Positions 1 through 4,700 of a stretch of 7,177 bases of DNA are shown here, in pieces. The stretch is from NCBI GenBank assembly GCA_903915485.1, contig CAIWTC010000648.1:1-7177 (forward strand). Reading direction: 5' to 3'. Numbering within the stretch: position 1 is the stretch's first letter; the number at the start of each line of letters is the position of its first letter. This DNA is from an uncultured Ignavibacteriales bacterium. GTDB lineage: Bacteria > Bacteroidota > Ignavibacteria > Ignavibacteriales > Ignavibacteriaceae. Below the pieces are notes generated by a model. The model saw only the letters and a list, made by a program, of their open reading frames with translations, was not told the origin of the DNA and did not search any database. A program made the translations under genes and the position numbers.

Positions 1-61
1 ATTACTAATCAACTCAGCTTATAGTGAACTAAAAAAATATCTAAACAATCTTTAATTATAC
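1..61. other. Left flank of the insertion sequence, no gene seen
   Basis: AT-rich stretch outside the element's left inverted repeat. All three forward frames are short and broken by stops, and no RNA gene or terminator hairpin is evident. The giant gene begins only 22 bp past the other end of the element, so this stretch probably was the upstream region of that gene before insertion and may hold part of its original promoter or leader. I could not find a TTG/TAnnTTTG promoter pair in it. Its role is inferred from position only. Confidence 0.4.
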
Positions 62-75
62 GTAACTATTTAGGT
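62..75 (+). repeat. Left terminal inverted repeat (IRL)
   Basis: GTAACTATTTAGGT, an exact reverse complement of 1658-1671. It begins with the GTAA expected of IS66 ends. Matching stops abruptly after 14 bp; further inside, only a short TTGAAA-like tract recurs at shifted spacing. Confidence 0.85.
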
Positions 76-265
76 TGAAAAATACAAAATCACCATATAA
101 GTACAAAATATAAATTGTGATTCAAAAAAGGAATAGATAGGATCGAAATACAAATATTCAAAACAAAGAGATACGGCTTGCTATTTAAGGTGACATATTA
201 TATATTCGCCATAAGCAATTCTTAAACAAAGACTTAAATTTGCAGCATATATAAATGAAAAGATA
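76..265. other. Non-coding leader inside the insertion sequence
   Basis: A 190-bp A-rich stretch between the left inverted repeat and the transposase start. No frame supports a gene. A three-codon ORF (ATG at 255, stop TAA at 264-266) overlaps the transposase ATG by one base (TAATG), but a stop just upstream at 252-254 shows it is not the tail of a longer tnpB-like gene. The stretch probably carries the transposase promoter and the subterminal transposase-binding sequence. A 73-codon reverse-strand frame reaching into it (181-402) looks like a shadow of the transposase start. Confidence 0.5.
235..242 (+). promoter_or_regulatory. Possible Bacteroidota-type -7 element of the transposase promoter
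   Basis: TAAATTTG matches the TAnnTTTG -7 consensus of the Bacteroidota primary sigma factor at all fixed positions. It lies 23 bp before the transposase ATG, giving a short leader of under 20 nt. No clear TTG (-33) element is found at the usual distance upstream, so the promoter would be weak or the match accidental in AT-rich DNA. Confidence 0.35.
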
Positions 266-1663
266 ATGCAAGACAAAACAGCAGAAATAGAACAAATTAT
301 TGAGCGACAGGCTTTAGAGATAAAAGAACTAAAGGAGCAAATAGTAATCCTTCTTGTTGAAATAAAAGAATTAAAAGCAAGGTTAAATTCGAATTCTAAC
401 AATAGCAGTAAGCCACCATCAAGTGACGGCTATCAGAAAAAACCTGCTTTTCCAAAAACAGGAAACGGAAAAAAAGGTGGTCAGACAGGTCATATCGGCA
501 ACACGTTAAAACAAATATCAAATCCCGACGAGACTATTGTTCAACCACTATGCACGTGTACAAAATGCGGCGAAAATTTAGGCAGTGTAAAAAGTGAATT
601 ATCAGAGAAACGCCAGGTATTTGAACTACCGCAACCACGTTTGTTGGTAATAGAATATCAGACCCTGAAAGGGATATGCCCTAATTGCGGGGATAAACAA
701 TACAGTAATTTTCCGGATGGAGTGAATGCGCCAGTACAATATGGCAATGGCGTGAAGGCGTTGACTACGCTTCTGAATGTCGTGTATAAAATACCATTCA
801 AGAAAGTCAGGTTCTTATTCGGGGATTTATTTCATTATCAACTCAATGAAAGCACGGTAATAACGAACAACGAAAGTTGTTACGTGAAATTAGAAATGGC
901 AGAAAATAATATACGAGAACAAATACTCGAAAGCATAGTTGTTCATTTTGATGAATCCGGTGTCAGGGTAGGCGGACGATTAAACTGGCTGCATACTGCA
1001 ACCACGGTATTGTTTACATATTTGTGGGTTCATATCAACCGTGGGAGAAAAGCGTTGGACAGTCCAAAATCAATTATCGGTGACTTCAATGGCTGGGCGA
1101 TGCACGATTGCTGGAGTAGTTATTTTGGTTATTCAAACGTGAAGCACGCTGTATGCGGAGCTCATATCCTGAGGGAACTCGAAGCATTGATAGAGGAAAA
1201 AAGCCTTTGGGCGGGTGAATTCAAGTTTTTTTTGTTAGAAATTTATCATTTTCGAAAACGACACCCTTATGAATCAAAAACGAAGTGGAAAACAGAATTC
1301 GACAGGATTTGTGAAAGAGCAGACATCGAAGAACCGCCAGCGCGAATTTCCGGAAACAGGGGAAGAAAGAAACGAACGAAAGGGCGAAATTTATTGGAGC
1401 GGTTAATTAAGCATAAAGAAGCGGTACTTGCATTCGCTTATAATGTGGAAGTGCCGTTTACAAACAATCAGGCAGAGAGGGATATACGCCCAGTAAAAGT
1501 GAAACAAAAAGTATCAGGTTGTTTTCGCACTTTTCACGGTGCTGAAGTTTATGCCCGAATTGAAGGATACGTTTCAACTTTAAGGAAAAATCGTTTCGAC
1601 ATTTTTAAAGAACTTACTAATGATTTCAATTCAACTAATGTTGATTTCAATCTGAGTACCTAA
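266..1663 (+). CDS. tnpC: IS66-family transposase (TnpC class, DDE)
   Basis: This 465-residue protein is the DDE transposase expected to cut and join the element's ends. Residues 5-40 form a heptad-like coiled coil rich in Glu, Lys, Leu and Ile. It is followed by the SSKPPSSDG signature (47-55) and the GGQTGH motif (71-76), both hallmarks of IS66 N-termini. A zinc-finger-like pair follows, C98xxC101 and C138xxC141. The likely catalytic triad is D229 (in HFDESGVRV), D281 (in MHDCWSSY) and E404 (in FTNNQAERDIRP), in the order and context of IS66 transposases. Lys/Arg-rich segments (about 365-374) may bind DNA. The frame is intact and near usual family length. The start at 266 is chosen because an upstream ATG (255) ends after three codons; the Shine-Dalgarno sequence is poor (GAAAAGA), as is common in Bacteroidota. 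The stop codon (1661-1663) lies within the right inverted repeat, so the last residues are encoded by the element's end. The family call is firm; activity is inferred. Confidence 0.93.
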   Translation: MQDKTAEIEQIIERQALEIKELKEQIVILLVEIKELKARLNSNSNNSSKPPSSDGYQKKPAFPKTGNGKKGGQTGHIGNTLKQISNPDETIVQPLCTCTKCGENLGSVKSELSEKRQVFELPQPRLLVIEYQTLKGICPNCGDKQYSNFPDGVNAPVQYGNGVKALTTLLNVVYKIPFKKVRFLFGDLFHYQLNESTVITNNESCYVKLEMAENNIREQILESIVVHFDESGVRVGGRLNWLHTATTVLFTYLWVHINRGRKALDSPKSIIGDFNGWAMHDCWSSYFGYSNVKHAVCGAHILRELEALIEEKSLWAGEFKFFLLEIYHFRKRHPYESKTKWKTEFDRICERADIEEPPARISGNRGRKKRTKGRNLLERLIKHKEAVLAFAYNVEVPFTNNQAERDIRPVKVKQKVSGCFRTFHGAEVYARIEGYVSTLRKNRFDIFKELTNDFNSTNVDFNLST

Positions 1664-1671
1664 ATAGTTAC
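1658..1671 (-). repeat. Right terminal inverted repeat (IRR), contains transposase stop
   Basis: ACCTAAATAGTTAC, the exact reverse complement of 62-75. The TAA at 1661-1663 is the transposase stop codon, so coding sequence and transposase end-recognition sequence overlap. This limits drift of both and confirms a compact right end with no further gene inside the element. Confidence 0.85.
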
Positions 1672-1678
1672 ATTAATT

Positions 1679-1684
1679 AAAGGA
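1679..1684 (+). promoter_or_regulatory. Ribosome binding site of the giant surface protein gene
   Basis: AAAGGA lies 9 nt before the ATG at 1694 and is purine-rich enough to pair with the 16S anti-Shine-Dalgarno. It sits just outside the right end of the insertion sequence, so translation signals of the downstream gene survived the insertion. It supports the choice of start codon. Confidence 0.6.
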
Positions 1685-1693
1685 ATAATCAGA

Positions 1694-1783
1694 ATGCAAA
1701 ATAAATCTATTCTTTCATTACTTGGGTCCGTGGTGTTGGCTTTACAGATTTCTTTTGTATTAAGCTCAGACCTTCTGTCACAA
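1694..1783 (+). other. Signal peptide region of the giant protein
   Basis: Encodes residues 1-30: a short polar N-terminus with one Lys, a hydrophobic core running from about I6 to L23 (LLGSVVLALQISFVL), then a polar SSDLLSQ segment suited to signal peptidase I. No lipobox Cys is present, so it is not a lipoprotein. The exact cut site cannot be fixed by eye. Confidence 0.75.
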
Positions 1784-4700
1784 AGTTTAACTAACTATAC
1801 ATTTGCTGCGTCAAGCGGGACATATACAGCGCTAGCGAGCGCTACAGGAGCGGGTCACACCGGTTATGTAGACAATTATGCATATAATGGAATTCCAATC
1901 GGCTTCAACTTTGTATATATGGGAATACCATATACAACTGTTTCTTTTTCCGGTCAGGGATGGATGACTTTCGGGCAAGATATAAATATAGCTACTGCTG
2001 CAACAGTTTCTCTAACCTCAGGTGGAACCAGACCGGTAATAGCACCTTTGTGGGGTAATACTAACCCGCTGATTGCCGGTTATGTCAGTTATAAGACGAC
2101 AGGTACCACCGGCAGCAAAATTTTTACTTTAGAGGCGTTTAGTTTTCAATGGGTTAGCAATGGTGCATTAATATCTTACCAAATTAAACTTTATGAAGCA
2201 ACGGGCGCTGTCCAATTTGTCTACAAACAGGAGAACGCAACAGTAGGCAACGGCACTGCCGCTATTGGTATTACTGCAGCAGCAACCGGAACCGGTAACT
2301 TTTTATCTTTGAACGGAACAGGAACTGCTCCAACGGCAAGCTCAACAACACAAACTTCTAATTTAACCGTAAAACCTGCAACGGGTCAGACTTATACATT
2401 TACTCCTCCGGCAATTCCTACCGCACCAACAGTATTGAATTTTACCGCTGTTTCAGATACGGGGATGACACTGAACTGGACTGATAACAGTTCAAATGAA
2501 ACCGGTTATTCAATCTGGCGTTCGGTGGACAACACAAATTTTACCTGGATTACGACTGTTGCATCAAATACGACCACATATGCTGCCAACGGGTTAGTGC
2601 CCGAAGTGACATACTACTGGCAGGTCCGGACCATGAATGAAGGGCGAATGAGTGCTGCGCTCAGTGGTTCAAAGGTAACGAATCTTGCTTCATATCCGTT
2701 ACTTTCTCACTATACATATGCCGCATCAACCGGCACATATACCGCCCTGACTGGTGCAACAACAGCGGCATTGAACAGCGGCAATCTCGATGAAGGTGCA
2801 TATAACAGAATTCCAATCGGCTTTACTTTTCTCTATATGGGGAACATCTATAATACTGTTTCATTTTCGACTAATGGGTGGATGACTTTTGGGCAAAATA
2901 TTACTTCTTATGCTCGATACAATTCGCTAACTTCCGGCGGAACCAGGCCATTAGTAGCCCCGCTTTGGGATGATAATGATATGACTTCCGGTACAGTCAG
3001 TTATCTTACACAAGGGACCGCGGGCAGCAGAATATTTACCCTGCAGGCTTCGAATGTTGAATGGAGTTATCTGGCAATAGGCGGCGTAATATCTTTTCAG
3101 ATTAAACTGTATGAAGCCACCGGTGCCGTTGTGTTTGTCTATAAACAAGAATCAGTGGCAGTGAACAGTGGGACTGCATCCATTGGTATTACCGCGACAG
3201 ATATCAACGAGGGTAACTTTTTGTCATTAGATATCTCCGATGTTGGTAGTTCGTGGACGGAATTTGATACTAAATACTTCAGCCCGGCAACAGGAAAGAC
3301 TTATACATTCACTCCCAGGACAGTGCCTACCGCTCCTACTACTCTTAGTTTTACTTCTGTTGGAGCTTCCGGAATGACATTAAACTGGCTTGACAAAAGT
3401 ACTAATGAAACCGGTTTTGCCATTTATAGTTCAATTGATAATACAAATTTCACTTATGTTACGGAGGTTGGTCCAAACCTTACTTCATACATAGCTACAG
3501 GATTGATTCCGGAAACAAAGTATTATTGGCAGGTCATGGCGATGAATGAGGGGAGGATTAGCAGTGCGCTTACCGGTTTCCAGACAACAAACAGTGTTTC
3601 GTACCCGCTTATAACCCGTTATGCATTCACTGCAACAAGCGGCACATACACTGCCCTTTCGGGCGCAACAACAGCAACATTAAGTTCAGGATGGGCTGAT
3701 AATGGGGCTTATAATGCTATTCCAATTGGTTTTACTTTTATATATAGCGGAACGCCATACTCCACAGTTTCATTTTCGACTCAAGGATGGATGGCTTTTG
3801 ACAAGACTCTAAGTTATAGTGATAATGGGCTTGTATCTCTCCCCAATGAAGGAGTTAGACCGATAGTTGCTCCTCTTTGGGATATTAATGCTATGACCTC
3901 CGGTACACTCAGCTATCTTACACAAGGAATCGCGGGCAGCAGAATATTTACCCTGCAGGCTTCGAATGTTGAATGGTGTGGTCTCGTGACTGGCGGTGTA
4001 ATTTCTTTTCAGGTTAAACTGTATGAAGCCACCGGTGCTGTTGTGTTTGTCTATAAACAAGAATCAGCGGCAGTGCTGTATGCAGATGCTTCTATTGGTA
4101 TTACTGCTGCTGATACCGGGATAGGTAAATATTTATCTTTAACTAATTCAGGAACTTCCCCCTTTGCGAGCCCGATAACCGCTACAACAGGAATAATAAC
4201 CAAACCTGCTGATGGACAGACCTATACTTTTACACCTCCGACAACAGTTCCTACCGCGCCAACTTCATTGAATTTTACATCTGTTGGAACTATAGGAATG
4301 ACATTAAACTGGACAGATAACAGTTCGAATGAAACCGGATTTGCAATTTGGCGTTCAACCGATAATGTAACATTTACATTTGTTGCAGTAGTTAATGCTA
4401 ATGTAAGCACCTACGCGGCAACCGGTTTATCTCCTGCATCAAATTACTACTGGCAAGTCAGGGCGGTTACTGATGCCAAAATGAGCACTGCCATTAGCGG
4501 CCTGCAGCCCACAATACCTGAAGCAATTCCAACTGTATCTACACAGTCTGTAAGCAATATCGGAATATTTACAGCGACCGGCAATGGAACGGTTTCAAGT
4601 CTCGGTACTTCTAACCTGACGCAATATGGGCATTGCTGGAATATTTCAGGAAGCCCTACTATTTCAGATTCAAAAACCGAGCTTGGGGTTAAAAGTTCAA

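Larger units (their letters stand above)
62..1671 (+). mobile_element. IS66-family insertion sequence, single transposase ORF
   Basis: A 1,610-bp element bounded by perfect 14-bp inverted repeats starting GTAA, the terminal sequence typical of IS66-family elements. It encloses one intact transposase of the IS66 TnpC class. Classical IS66 elements also carry tnpA and tnpB before tnpC; neither is visible, and the 190 bp between left repeat and transposase start are too short and too stop-rich to hold them, so the element resembles the single-ORF branch (ISBst12-like). IS66 insertions usually make an 8-bp target duplication. The bases directly abutting the two ends, AATTATAC (54-61) and ATTAATTA (1672-1679), do not match, so the insertion is either old or rearranged, or the ends are off by a few bases. 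The element appears otherwise complete. Confidence 0.85.

Noticed and set aside
76..265. Possible remnants of tnpA or tnpB
   Set aside because: All forward frames are short and broken, no TnpB-like motif is visible, and the short ORF at 255 starts right after an in-frame stop.
181..402. Reverse-strand 73-codon frame overlapping the transposase start
   Set aside because: Overlaps the coiled-coil and SSKPPSSDG region of the transposase. The hydrophobic, Ser-rich product is the expected antisense of Lys/Glu/Asn-rich codons.
1641..1675. Possible outward promoter at the right end of the element (TTG at 1641, TACATT at 1670, TAAATAGT at 1661)
   Set aside because: Spacings (26 and 17 nt) and mismatches to TAnnTTTG do not fit the Bacteroidota consensus, and no better pair exists, so I could not support a promoter feature.
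1664..1693. Possible terminator between the transposase and the giant gene
   Set aside because: Only a short AT palindrome (TTAATTAA, 1673-1680) is present, with no GC stem and no T tract, so it does not qualify as an intrinsic terminator.
2951..4060. Two similar reverse-strand frames (2951-3148 and 3809-4060) with near-identical starts, which look like a duplicated small gene
   Set aside because: They lie opposite module A copies 2 and 3 of the forward gene, and their resemblance follows from the 912-bp DNA repeat. No ribosome binding site or independent support is seen.
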